Assembly: GCA_949752735.1 (NCBI GenBank)
Contig: OX457052.1
Span: 18,276,649 to 18,340,648 of the forward strand
Origin: Lumbricus terrestris
Taxonomy: Eukaryota; Annelida; Clitellata; Crassiclitellata; Lumbricidae
DNA length: 64,000 nucleotides
Reading direction: 5' to 3'
Shown here: positions 23,019 to 33,537 of the stretch, piece by piece
Numbering within the stretch: position 1 is the stretch's first letter
How the letters are laid out: each line of letters opens with the position of its first letter
The notes under the pieces: model-generated
Database searches by the model: none
Seen by the model: only the letters and a program-made list of their open reading frames with translations
Told to the model about the DNA's origin: nothing
Translations under genes and position numbers: made by a program

Positions 23019-23133
23019 GTCGGAAAGCGAGAACACAATTTCATCGTCAAAACTGGCAGCAAGGATTGAAAGCTCGAAGGGACTTTTCAGTAACCAGTCA
23101 TCAGTCTCAGTGTCTAGTCAATCCGACCTATGA
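23019..23133 (+). CDS. Candidate TCF/LEF terminal coding exon with stop
   Basis: After an ACTAG acceptor the sequence, joined to TG from 21479, reads W-SESENTISSSKLAARIESS... and continues in a Ser-rich tail to ...SVSSQSDL and TGA at 23131-23133. That is 37 codons with no early stop. The phase fit is exact (TG+G). The acceptor's pyrimidine tract is only moderate, and GTAACC at about 23092 could be an alternative donor. If correct, this isoform ends about 60 residues after the basic tail of the HMG domain. In length that is like short LEF/TCF tails, and it lacks the C-clamp of E-tail isoforms. A longer isoform using exons further downstream is not excluded. Confidence 0.45.
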
Positions 23134-23222
23134 TATCTGTGATATTATTGTGAAGGCAGGTTTCTACCTACATCCACCTTCTGCACCTAATCTCATTTAT
23201 TGTAAGACTTCTTTGGCTCCAC

Positions 23223-23554
23223 CAGTGCTGGAAAGTGGTTTGAAAACGGAGCCAGGTCTGAGTTTGGGCGGACACCGAAAAAAAATCCCGCCCCGCTGAC
23301 TTTTCATTTTTTCTGACGACCTTTTTGTATATTCGTTTATTTTTCACACTGTTATCGTAGCATTTGAACCAGTCAGGTGAAAATGCTCTGTAGTTGACTA
23401 AATGTTGGTAATTGACATCGAGTTTATCAAATAATGCACGAAAATATGATAAATGCATAAGCCTAGATTTTAAATACGTGACCCAGCAATGGCAGGTTGT
23501 GAAAATCAATACCGGGTCACAGACCCAAACAGACCCGAATCACTTTCAGCCCTG
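23223..23554. mobile_element. hAT MITE, 332 bp
   Basis: Ends CAGTGCTGGAAAGTG / CACTTTCAGCCCTG with a perfect 8-bp target duplication GGCTCCAC (23215-23222, 23555-23562). No coding capacity. Confidence 0.92.
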
Positions 23555-24040
23555 GGCTCCACGCAGTATGAGAAATGTTGAAAAATTACTGGGGCTCAGA
23601 CTGTGATTAGGGTTAGAATTGCCGTGGGAGTTGAGGGTGGTTGTACCCCTAGTCTTTCTTAGGGCACCATAGTAGTCTTCATTGCATACCCCAACTCCAC
23701 GTAAATCAACGTCTGACCTCTCAGATTTTTTCTACAATTCTTATACTGACTATGATCCAAGTGGATTTGGGTGTGAAGAGAAGACTAAGAAACCCTAAGA
23801 AAGACTAGGGTGATAAACCCTCAACTCCATGACAATTATTCTCACTATGGCTCCGCGTCGTAATGCGCATAGCTGTCAGTAGCTGAAATTTCAGGTTAAA
23901 GCAAAGTGACAATAATTCGTTGAAGAAGTCTGGTCAGAAATTAATTAGTCAGAATTAAATATAGTAAGCAAGATGAAACAGATGAGCTGTAATATAATAA
24001 GGGACTGAAGGAGAACTGTGACTTGCTAATCTTTGGACTA

Positions 24041-24093
<53 letters not shown>
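24041..24093. repeat. (GATT)n microsatellite
   Basis: Thirteen tandem GATT units. Confidence 0.95.
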
Positions 24094-24094
<1 letters not shown>

Positions 24095-24499
24095 GTTTAA
24101 CCGCACTTCAGCACAGAATTGATAAGTCGTACCCTAACATGATTACTAAATCTACATCGTTTTTTCTACAGTAAAAACATTTTGGAGTTGATAAATAGGG
24201 TAAACTTACAAATAGAGCAATATGAAAACGGAATAGGTAAAATTAATAAATTAGGTTAGAATATATTTAAGATTATATGATGTTTGCAATAAATAGATCA
24301 TAAATCATTTTGATTTGGAAATTTTTTAACATTACACTTTGTTGTGCAATAATTGTATTTCTTTCAAATACAGTAACATGTTCTATCGAGCAGCATGTTA
24401 AAAAATATCAGAAAGTGATTGCTCCATATAATATTTTTGTTTTGTTGGTGTATAATCAATGCACGACACCAGAACAAATATTTTCAGGTACTTTAGTGT

Positions 24500-24985
24500 A
24501 GTGTAGTGGTTAGCATGCTGGGCTGTCATTCATTAGGTCCTGGGCAGTAGTGGTGGCAGGATTTTCGTTTTGGGGGGCTGGATTCTCGGGAAAAATTTTC
24601 CGTTTTCAGTCGCCAAAATTTCTGACAACCTTTTTTAGTCATCGAACAAAATCCGAAGAAAATTTTCTATTTCCGCCGTCAAAATTTCTGACAACCTTTT
24701 TTTATTATTATTTTTTTAGTCATTTGATCGAAATCTTCGAAAATGGTCTTTTTTCATAATCTGCCAAACTGTCTGTCACACCTCGTGTGTACCTTTACGG
24801 TTATTTTTGAGGGGCTTAAGGGGTTAGTCGTGCTAATAGTTTTTTACATGGGAAAAAAATGGATGGCCTTTTTAAGGGACTTAGGCTTAGCGTCGCCACT
24901 ACTATTCTTGGGTTCTGCTCCACTACGCAACTATATCCAACTCGGCTATAGTGAGTAAGCTTACACTGTTGGCGGGAAGCTGAGA
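24500..24985 (+). mobile_element. tRNA-like SINE head interrupted by a hAT element
   Basis: GTGTAGTGGTTAGCATGCTG (A-box-like) runs to GGTCCTGGG at 24544. The expected continuation of the B box, TTCTGCTCC, resumes at about 24911 after a 360-bp insert. The rest (ACTCGGCTATAGTGAGTAAG) reads on to about 24960. This head differs from the main SINE family of the window. Confidence 0.55.
24545..24904. mobile_element. hAT element inserted in the SINE B box
   Basis: Ends CAGTAGTGGTGGC and GTCGCCACTACTA are approximate inverted complements. Flanking octamers GTCCTGGG / TTCTTGGG match 6/8. The interior has the TTTTCCGT...CAAAATTTCTGACAACC pattern found in other hAT copies here, itself repeated at about 24598 and 24663. 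Confidence 0.65.
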
Positions 24986-25619
24986 TGGTTAAGGACAGAA
25001 CTGGTCATCTGCCCTCATATGTCAAGACTAAGAAACTGAAAGTCTTGAATAATTTGTACGAGAAGTTGGACAAGTCCCATGGACGGGAAGAAATGTTACA
25101 CAACTGTGTTCTAACGTAGCACATCTCTGCTCTTTTCTTGTTTGCTTTGCTTGCTATTTCTTGCGTTTAATTCCAGAATTGTTAAAAAACTTTCTTTAGA
25201 TTCAAGTCATAAAGATTGTGGACCACACAAAATGATATCAGTTGACCATCATCCTCAGTGGTTGAGATCATCACCAAGCAGCAGATGGTTAGGTCTTCTT
25301 ACTTCAACTATCTGAAGCAGGAGAAGCACACCATCAGCACCTGTCCATTACATTAGAAGGCTTTCCCTGCCGCAGTGCAGTAACAAACTGTTGGCAGTGT
25401 GACTGTTTGCTTCGTCAAGCAAGTTAAACGTTTGTGTATAGGCTGTAAACATATTAAACAAACACTAAATTAATTTGTGAACTGTGAATTTTATTGAATA
25501 AGGGCAGACATTTGAGACAGTGCTGTACATTTTGTAAAGCTCGTATTTTGCCGACTGAAGACTTTGTTTTTAATATGATATTGCCAGAAGAAGATTAATT
25601 CTTTATTTTCTTTATTTAA

Positions 25620-27302
25620 CCCGTTAATGACCGTGTCCTTTTAAAAGGACAGTTGCATTTGCTTACCTATTTTAATATGATATTAAGTCAATAATATCGT
25701 TTTTGCTTTCTATCATCCTGCTGATGTTGATAAACGAACATCTGTGCAAAAATTTGTCAAATTCTTTAGTTTTTCTTGTGGTATTAGCACTGGAAGTTGC
25801 GGAATTTTGGTATCGAGTAATGCCGCCAATCAATAATAAATTTTAATTTGGTTTAATTAATTTCCTATTTTATAAAAAAAATTACTTCGGAGTTTTGAGT
25901 AGCTATTATATGATTGCTTGCCTATATCAATTCATTTTCACAAAAATCATTTATTTCATTATGAAAAATTTTGACGAAAACTTGCTGTCCTTTTAAAAGG
26001 ACGCTGGGCATGAATGAGACCGGTTTTGTCTGAATGTACAAAACTGTCACTGAAATGTTTGCACAGTTATCACTCATCCGTATTCATGTCCCAAATTTTG
26101 CATCTTGTCTCACTCTGCAAATTTCAAGGTCACTGTGAATCTTATATAAATTAATGACTTCTATAGCGCCGTTATAATATTATATAATGCATCAAAAGCC
26201 ACAGTTTATTGAAAACTAGGGGTTCAAATCTTATAGATCAGGATCGAGACATCTAGCTACTCTAGTTTTGAAATTAAAACAGATGAACAGTCCCAATATT
26301 TTTTATGGGTGACATTGGATGAAGTGGTCGCAATGAGAGATGATTATTGAGGATGCTGCAATGTCCTCAGATGTCTTCACAACTGTACCATCAGATGCCC
26401 CTATGACTCAACTACCTGCCGCAATCCCGTCTGCCATTCCAAAACAAAAAGTGTGTGAAAAAACCTAGACAGTCAACCTGGAAATGGAGAAGTGGAGATC
26501 TATCTAAGTATTCAATATGTGCTGTTATAGCTGAAACTAAACCCAGGTTTCTACTTGTAAAACCACGACTGGAGCCCTGTTGAGTTGTTTGATCTGCAGA
26601 GAAAGGGAGTTCTTCCAGATGAGAGATTTGACCACATGGATCACACCATTGAGAGTGTTCCAGAGCAGAGGTGTGGATTTGTGGCAAGAGCATGGGCGGA
26701 GTTTGGTTTCCGTTCTTGGAGGCGATAAAGCCTTCTTGGTGGGGGGCTATGCCCGGGAAAAGATACCATTTACACGGTAAAAAATAAATTCGGGTCTTCT
26801 TGGGGCTTAGCCCCCCCTAGCCCCTGATAAACTCCGCACATGGACAAGAGAGTCTCACGTATGTGTGGAAAACGCCATTATGGCTTTACATGTTGACTGC
26901 TTTGCCGCCTTCCACAGTAAATGCCATCTATGTCACCATCGCAACACATTGAAAGCTGGGATAATAGACTTGAGCTGAATGAACTCTGTTGTAAGATACT
27001 GTCATTACATCAAATAACATTGACAGAGTGATTCTGAGTTGCTGTAGTTAGTATCATGTTTGTGTTTGCATCGTAGAGCTGCTTCTACTATTGATAGATG
27101 CAGCGTAACAACACAATCGTTTGCAAGTAGCGTTTCTGTCTTGTATGTGCTCAGCGTCCTTTTAAAAGGACACCATAATATCTCAATAACTAATAAAGTT
27201 ATGTGTCCACATTTTTTCTCCTAATATACTCTTACTGTAAGGACTCAAAATGCAAAAGAATATCAAAATCTGACCGCTGGTTCAAAAGTGGTCATTAACG
27301 GG
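25620..27302. mobile_element. piggyBac-type element, 1.68 kb
   Basis: Perfect 13-bp terminal inverted repeats CCCGTTAATGACC / GGTCATTAACGGG flanked by TTAA on both sides (25616-25619, 27303-27306), the piggyBac target duplication. The 16-bp palindrome GTCCTTTTAAAAGGAC occurs three times inside, near 25636, 25988 and 27156. A stretch around 26475-26620 reads WRSGDLSKY...LEPCELFDL, faintly like the N-terminal half of PGBD transposases (W-x-x-x-D...P-x-E-L-F), but it has stops and is broken by a nested hAT. Non-autonomous. Confidence 0.85.
26691..26842. mobile_element. hAT MITE nested in the piggyBac-type element, 152 bp
   Basis: Ends CATGGGCGGAGTTT / AAACTCCGCACATG are imperfect inverted repeats. 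Flanks GGCAAGAG / GACAAGAG form a 7/8 target duplication. The interior has AGCCCCCC runs like the 43.2-kb MITE. Confidence 0.75.
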
Positions 27303-27379
27303 TTAAGCTGGTTCAGTTGTTTTGAGTCCTTGCCAGTGGTTTTGTCGAATGAAACAAGTCGTTTTTGTGCCAAGTTGTG

Positions 27380-27697
27380 ATGCTCAACATTAATAATGAT
27401 ATTGATAAGTTGCTAAATTTTGATTATAATAATAATAATAAGAATAATGAAAAGGATGTAATTAATAATTGCCTTTTGAAATTGGTCTTTGGAGAGAAAC
27501 CTTCAGCCTCAGATTTCATCAAGGAAATTGGCAGCCGCATCTCTTCTATCAGTGGTGACAGATGTGAAATAATCTTTCTCTTTCAACGCCTTTCCATCTG
27601 TATTCAACGTTACAACTTGATCGCCTTCAAAGATACTTTTACCTCACAACCTGCCACTTATGCCAGAACTAATAATCTCCAAGTCCCTGGGGAATGA
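27380..27697 (+). pseudogene. Unidentified ORF, possible retroelement-derived fragment
   Basis: A 105-codon ATG frame just 75 bp past the piggyBac-type element. An Asn-rich start (from an AAT array) leads into GEKPSASDFIKEIGSR... and FLFQRLSICIQRYN, then a TGA. The second part looks like ordinary coding composition and reminds me of a C-terminal segment seen in multicopy transposon-like ORFs of invertebrates, but I cannot name the family. No splice context or promoter seen. Confidence 0.28.
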
Positions 27698-27699
27698 TG

Positions 27700-28255
27700 T
27701 ACCACAGGGCAAAAAATAAATAATGATAATAATAAAATAATTTTTACAAATAATTTTATTAATTATGATATTAATGCAACAATTTATTGAAATTGTATAC
27801 CCAAACATTATACGTTCAGCAATGTATTGTATGTGCCGCTAGACCCCATTCGGGTCCAATATGTAATGGTGTGGTAAAATCTAAACAGGCAGATAGATAA
27901 AGTTCTTGAAAAACTACTTGTGAGTAATGAAAACTGTTTTTACTAATTTATCTGTTTTTAGTTAAATGTGTCATGTTAGTCATAGTTTGTGACAGTCACA
28001 TGTAATAGTCGAGCGTCTTGTCAAACAATTCACAATGCGAGTCAAATTATTGCGTTACGTATGTTTGATACATACTTGTTTATTAATAAAGTCAGTCTTT
28101 GCGTGATTCTATGTGCGATGCTTGTTTGTGCGTTCCTCTTGGACTTTAGCATAATTTATAATGATTTTTCCTTTGTGTTAATTTAAACCATAATTATATG
28201 CATTACATGTATATATAAAAAATTGTATCAGCCATAAATTATGAGCGCATCATGG
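27700..28255. other. Unannotated AT-rich stretch
   Basis: ATAAT-type repeats at 27718-27745; otherwise no recognisable feature. Confidence 0.6.
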
Positions 28256-28260
28256 TCACT

Positions 28261-28490
28261 GTGGTGCATGGTGGTGTAGTGGTGGGTTCAGTGCCTTGGA
28301 GGCAGAGTGTTCCAGGTTTGAATCCACCTCAAGTCGCTGCGTAAAAACCTTGAGCAAGTCCTTCACTTGCGCTTGCTTGTGCGCTTTGGCGTAAAACTCT
28401 GATGCAGTGTCCGCGCTGTAGCCGGGACTCTGAGTAAAAAGCTGGAAGGGGCGCTCTAGCAAATGTGAGAAATAAATAAATGAAATAAAA
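28261..28490 (+). mobile_element. tRNA-derived SINE, copy 2
   Basis: GGTGGTGTAGTGGTGGGTTC (A-box region), CCAGGTTTGAATCC (B box), a body with AGTCCTTCACTTGCGCTTGC and CGTAAAACTCTGATGCAGTG, ending GGGGCGCTCTAGCAAATG and an (AATA)n tail. Confidence 0.85.
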
Positions 28491-29078
28491 TAGAATACAT
28501 AATTTAAAACTTGGACATGGTGCGTCACCACTTTTTACACTCCACCACCAGTGTCATTCCCAAGTCACAATATCGGATATCAGCTGTGCAAAGATCTCTA
28601 CTGGACGGTTGTCCACTTAGATAAGTTTTTCTGAACAAGGATGTCTAGTTAGAATAGGCCTACCTATCGTCTTGATATAATTATAATAAGTTATATCTCC
28701 GTCATTTAAACTGTACACCTCGTTCAGCCTAGTCATTCAGTGGGTTGTGAATTGTTGCTATTGTTATCGCTGGCCTATGACCTGTATAATTTGTTGGTAG
28801 TTTTAGACGATGATTTGATGTTGACGTTGGGTTCTATTCAAGACCTTGTTTACTTTCCTCTCTGGTTTCTGTCATCGATCTGTTAGTTTCACTGTTTAGA
28901 AGTTGAACTGCTTGAACAATAAATATATCAATTATAGGCAATAGATATTTTCAATGGCATTCACAGAAGGAGCTGGTGGCATCTCCTTTGTGATTTGTCT
29001 TCGGAGCTTTAAAATACAGACGGCTCAAATGACATGCAATTCGAGGACAATGACCTTTTTTGCTAGTTTTATCTGTAC

Positions 29079-29135
29079 AGAAGTGCTTCTACAACTGCAC
29101 ATTTTGTGTACAACTGCACGCTAAAAAGCCATGCC
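29079..29135 (-). mobile_element. Fragment of the GCAGTTGTACACAAAA hAT MITE family
   Basis: AGAAGTGCTTCTACAACTGC and TTTTGTGTACAACTGCACGC are the complement of the left part of the copies at 21.7 and 40.2 kb. The other end is missing. Confidence 0.65.
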
Positions 29136-29139
29136 GGAG

Positions 29140-29880
29140 AATACTTAAATATACATTATACACCAGTTTGGATAAGGCAGATGCAAACTGGGACATTTAT
29201 GTACAGATATAGATAGGCTACACATAATCAATTACCAGTTACCACCAATCTATAGAAATTACTTTCACCCCAATGCTAAAAGTCAGGATCGTTGCTGGAG
29301 AAATTGAAGTTCATTCGATATTCCTTTGCTCGTAGCCTATATGCCCACCAATAGCCTACTACAGGTTTTCATCTATAAAATGCGCGGGACCACGAATCTG
29401 GAATAATATTCCGGACGAAATTTGCCCTCGCTTCGGCTATTTAAACGAGAGATCTACACATTGATATATACAAGGAGTGTCAAACCCCAATGGAAATATA
29501 AATGAATTAGTCTGGGGAATTACCACTAATTCACCTAGATCCGAGAGTGTGTACCCGTTTGTTTGCATGTCTTTAAGTGTATACCCTGTTTACTCTACTT
29601 CTTTCAGTTTATAATAACTAAATAATTGTGATAAAGTTAAGATTTTTACTGTTCAATTGCTTTCTTATAGTTGGCCGTGATACGTCTTCAAACCTAGTAG
29701 CCTACTCTCAGGTGACCCTGGCTAGCGGGACCTTCGGCCTTTTTTGGGTCTCCTGCGTAAATTGATGCAACTTGTAAATCACGATGTAATTAGCGCATAC
29801 GACCTGTAGGCTATATAGATATACGATGTTAGTTTACCGAATAAAATGTTGTGTTATGTTATATATTTGCACATTACAGC
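29140..29880. other. Unannotated stretch
   Basis: No repeat family or coding exon recognised. Contains several TAGCCTAC words. Confidence 0.5.
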
Positions 29881-29889
29881 GCAAGTGCC

Positions 29890-30980
29890 CAGTGCCGGCG
29901 CTAGCACCCCCCGTACCCCCCGGCCGGGGGGGGCCCCGAGTTTGAAAGGGGCCCCCAAATTTAGCTGGTCATTATGCCTATTTGTGACTGTACAGATCCG
30001 GTCTGGTGCATGTCTCAACTAACCATATGGCACTGCCATAGCAGACCTATTGCAAATATCATACTGATTTTGGGCGTAAGTATAAAGCCATTAGAGTTTG
30101 AAAGGGGCCCCCAAATTTAGCTGGTCATTATGCCTATTTGTGACTGTACAGATCCGGTCTGGTGCATGCCTCAACTAACCATATGGCACTGCCATAGCAG
30201 ACCTAATGCAAATGTCATAAGTGTAAAGCCATTTAAACTAACTCAGGCAATTTCGTCCACTTTCTCAAACACAACGTTTATCTATAGATTGTAACTGATT
30301 CTAATGGCTAATTGGACGAGGCCTCAAAATAAAACCTGCGTGAGACACAAACATTAAAGCCTGTGTAGGGTCCCAGATGTCCTTGGTATGTGTCTGATCT
30401 CAAGTTTGCAAGGGGTCTCAAATGTAGCTGGTAATTATACCTTTCATGACTGTTCATTCCTGAAACCACGCACAGAATTGTTTTAACGCAAAGCATACAA
30501 AATAATATTACGCAAACCAATAGAGCATTGTCCTTCAACCAAAGAGGAACCTTTGGGAGGTGGACAAGGGCACGGCCCCACAATTTGTAGTTGGGACGGA
30601 ATCCTTGTATCCCCAATATTTCAGAAATATTTCATAAGTATCATCCACTGACAAACAATAATGATCAATTTTGTTAAGATGACAGCCTATAAATGCTACC
30701 ATTACAGTTGGCAAATCGGACAAATTTAAACAATTGAGAGGGGACGCTCTGAAGTCCTAAACCATGACTAACAGCATTAAAATGAGCATTTTTGGTAAAG
30801 ATATCAGCTTAAAATTCTACCATTACAGCATGGAGATTCCAAAAATTTAACAATTGGGAGGGGACATTTATTGAAGTCTTACACCATGTCTTTTAGCACT
30901 TATATTATGAGAAATTTTGCTGAGATGACAACTCAAGGTTTTTTTTGGGGGGGGCCTCAGGTACCCTAGCGCCGGCACTG
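29890..30980. mobile_element. Non-autonomous hAT element, 1.09 kb
   Basis: Perfect 15-bp ends CAGTGCCGGCGCTAG / CTAGCGCCGGCACTG with a perfect 8-bp target duplication CAAGTGCC (29882-29889, 30981-30988). Next to the ends lie long G and C runs. The interior carries a duplicated block of about 120 bp (29939-30060 and 30095-30215, starting GAGTTTGAAAGGGGCCCCC) with a weaker third copy near 30400, and another duplicated block at 30660-30900. No transposase. Confidence 0.94.
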
Positions 30981-30999
30981 CAAGTGCCGTAGTCCCTGC

Positions 31000-31825
31000 A
31001 AGTAAAATTGGCACTGTACGTTAACAATGGGTGTATAACTTCAAAACTGCCTATACAATTAAAGTAGGCTATAGATCTAATGCACACACACGCACTCGCA
31101 CATTATTTCTTTTCTGGGGGGTTTCAAAAACCCAAAATATCTCCGTATACGGCCTTAATTGTGGACAACACCAAGAATATATAGGCCTAGGCCCTACGTA
31201 CTTAAAGCGGAAATACTGCAGTGATCATTTAACAAAAATGTTAAGTAATTTAAGTACCGGTAATCAAATATAACTAGCCTAGGCTATATAGCGCCGACAT
31301 CATCATTTACAAACATATCAATCTACTAGCTTCACGTCGAATCACAGACTAAAGTCTTAATCTAAATGCAGAAGTCAAGAAAATCTCAAAAGACTGAAGA
31401 AAACAAGAAGTCAGCTGACAGTGGGAAAGCAAGTTGAAAGAGATCAGACTAAAGTTCAAACAGTGATCGATAGAAGGATAAATAAAGAAAACAGTTAGGT
31501 AAACAGAGCCAATAGAAGAGAAGGAGAAAATGCAAAAGCAGAAGCGTTCGTCTGATCGATATCATGATCGAGCTGCACTCCAATACTTAGCATCTTCACA
31601 CGGCATGGTGATTTTATCAACTGCAGCCAATAGGCATACATCAGATATTATGTCTGACGTTCAGAGCAACTCAAACAATTACCTATAGGTGCTTCCACGA
31701 GGGTCGGTCAACTGGATCGTCTTGGTCGCTCCTCTCCGGAATTCCAGTCATACTTCGATCGCTGCCGGAACCAGGTACCAGTCAACAGCCAGCGCGCCAT
31801 GTCAGATACCAGAGCCGACAGAGCT
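31000..31825. other. Unannotated stretch
   Basis: No supported exon, RNA or repeat family. A purine-rich patch lies at 31370-31560. Confidence 0.5.
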
Positions 31826-31829
31826 GACC

Positions 31830-31958
31830 GGTGGCCAGGACGGACGGTGCCAAAACTGCCGGACTTCTCTGGCCTCCAGGACGGACGGTGCCAAAACTGC
31901 CGGACAAGTCGCTGGCCGCCACTGCAGGGCGGACCGTGCCAAAACTGCCGGAATAGTC
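31830..31958. repeat. 41-bp minisatellite, three copies
   Basis: GTGCCAAAACTGCCGGA occurs three times at about 41-bp intervals, preceded by GGACGGAC or GGCGGAC. GC-rich against its surroundings. Confidence 0.85.
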
Positions 31959-32221
31959 TCTGCCATGGGTTCTGCAATTTAACAACACCTTCAACTTCAA
32001 GTTCTATAACTTTTATACATTTAAGTAGCGCCTTAACATAGCTAATTAGATCGATAGAAAATAGCAGGGAATGGAATGTCTAAGTCAAAATCGGAAATTT
32101 ATTTTTGCATATACTTAATTCCTAGTATCCTAGGGACTAGCATTGGTAATGCATTTTCACATCGAAATGATGAAAACTCTCAACAGCCGAATAATGACTA
32201 AAAAACTCTAGAAGATAATGG

Positions 32222-32292
32222 AGAGAGAGGGGGAGAAAGAGACACAGACAGACATACAGAGAGGGAGGGAGGGAGATAGGGAGAGAGAGAAA
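32222..32292. repeat. (GA)n-rich tract
   Basis: GAGA/GGGA purine run of about 70 bp. Confidence 0.85.
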
Positions 32293-32354
32293 CACCCATA
32301 GGCCCTAACACTCAAGAAAAAGACATTAATTCAATAGAAGGACATTGGGGTAAC

Positions 32355-32690
32355 CGTTTCCTACACTTTAACTTCTTTGGACCTGTGTTCCACCATTTCC
32401 AGCATTAACTCATTGCAACTCCTTGGACCTCTCTCCGTTCAAATTAAGGCCTTGGATGTCCTCTCCTACTACTCAACTCCTTTGGACTCTTTCCACTCGA
32501 CTAAAGGCCACGCTTTTTATAATTAAACTTCTTGAGGCTCTCTCCATTTAACTGTAAAATCACCCTTTCATATAATTCAACTTCTTGCCCCTCACGCTCC
32601 TTTTATCTAAAGTCACCCTCTGCTGTTATTCAACTAATTGGGGCAACTTTCTGTTCAACTTAAGGCCGCCATCTCCAATTCCTCATCGCT
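32355..32690. repeat. Degenerate tandem repeat, period about 60 bp
   Basis: Five to six diverged units with the plan TTCAACTCCTTGGACCTCTC, then TCCGTTCAACTTAAGGCC. Anchors CTTGGAC/CTTTGGAC and TTAAGGCC/CTAAAGGCC recur across the region. Confidence 0.7.
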
Positions 32691-32834
32691 TTGGAATATC
32701 TGCCTATAAAATTTATTCAACGGAATCCCTCGAGCCTCAATAATAAGTATGATCGATGGGCATCCAGGACAGCTGAGGACAGGGACTGACTCTGTCAGAG
32801 TAATGCAATGGCTGAGTCTAGAGAGAGGTCTCCA

Positions 32835-33255
32835 AGACTACTGCTTAGATATTCTTAAGCCTGCTTTCAATAAGTCTCAATTGGGTCTTGCTCCGAAGTA
32901 TCTGTGTGATCCTAATATGATCACACAGATACTTCGGAAGTATATTATACTTCGCCCCCTTTCTGCCACTTCGCAGCGTCCTGCTAGGTCTTCTGATCGG
33001 CATGACCCCTTTGTCCCCCCCCCGAGTCAGGACCGCCATGGCTCAATCCAGATCATTTGCCTGCATTGGTCCCTCCCTATGGAATGGACTTCCCCCATCA
33101 GTTCGCTCTGCCAATCCTCTCTGGTAGTGTAGTCTCGTCTTTCTCTCCTCTAAAAACTTGCCTTTTTCCTCGGAGTTAAACGCACTGGGAGCGCTTCTGA
33201 AAGACTCGTGCTGCGAGAAGCGCTTTATAAATGGTCAGCCACAATACAATACAAT
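32835..33255 (+). mobile_element. LINE 3' end relic with terminal (AATAC)n
   Basis: In shifting frames it reads LGLAPKYLCD, then ...DPFVPP, then SRTAMAQSRSF and PSLWNGLPPSVRS, the C-terminal part of a CR1/L2-like polymerase matching the copy at 1.9-2.2 kb. Ends GAAGCGCTTTATAAATGG followed by ACAATACAATAC. It contains frameshifts and stops and a 20-bp perfect inverted repeat at 32892-32938. Confidence 0.78.
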
Positions 33256-33272
33256 ACAATGCAATAACTTAC

Positions 33273-33395
33273 AGCTGTTGACAGGTGTCGCTCGTCCTTC
33301 CAACCACACGTAGCGCCATCTGTCGACGGATGTCGACTCTTCATGAAGGATCTTTGCGGCTCCGACGACGATAGTGAATGGCAACATCACCCCAA
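33273..33395 (-). CDS. Candidate internal exon, unknown gene
   Basis: On the minus strand a TTGTGTAG acceptor precedes 123 bp ending in a consensus GTAAGT donor. One frame is fully open: GVMLPFTIVVGAAKILHEES... to ...ATPVNS. I recognise no domain. It lies only 20 bp from the LINE tail and could be part of a repeat. The neighbouring candidate at 33538-33839 does not join it in phase, so they may not belong to one transcript. Confidence 0.22.
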
Positions 33396-33537
33396 CTACA
33401 CAACACACCAGATAGGTTTAGCAAAGTCATAATAATATTAATAGAATGCAACAAGACATTTGTGAATTACTTAATTAACATCTTTGTCAAATGATCACTG
33501 TATTTCCGCTTTAGGGATAGCCTATTTCCATAAGAAC

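Larger units (their letters stand above)
23134..24310 (+). other. Possible 3' UTR and downstream region of TCF/LEF
   Basis: AATAAA words occur near 24245 and 24288 and could serve as poly(A) signals, but nothing proves the transcript end. The interval holds a hAT element (23223-23554), a (GATT)n array and an imperfect inverted pair, CCTAGTCTTTCTTAGGG (23648) against AAGAAAGACTAGGG (23800). Confidence 0.3.
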
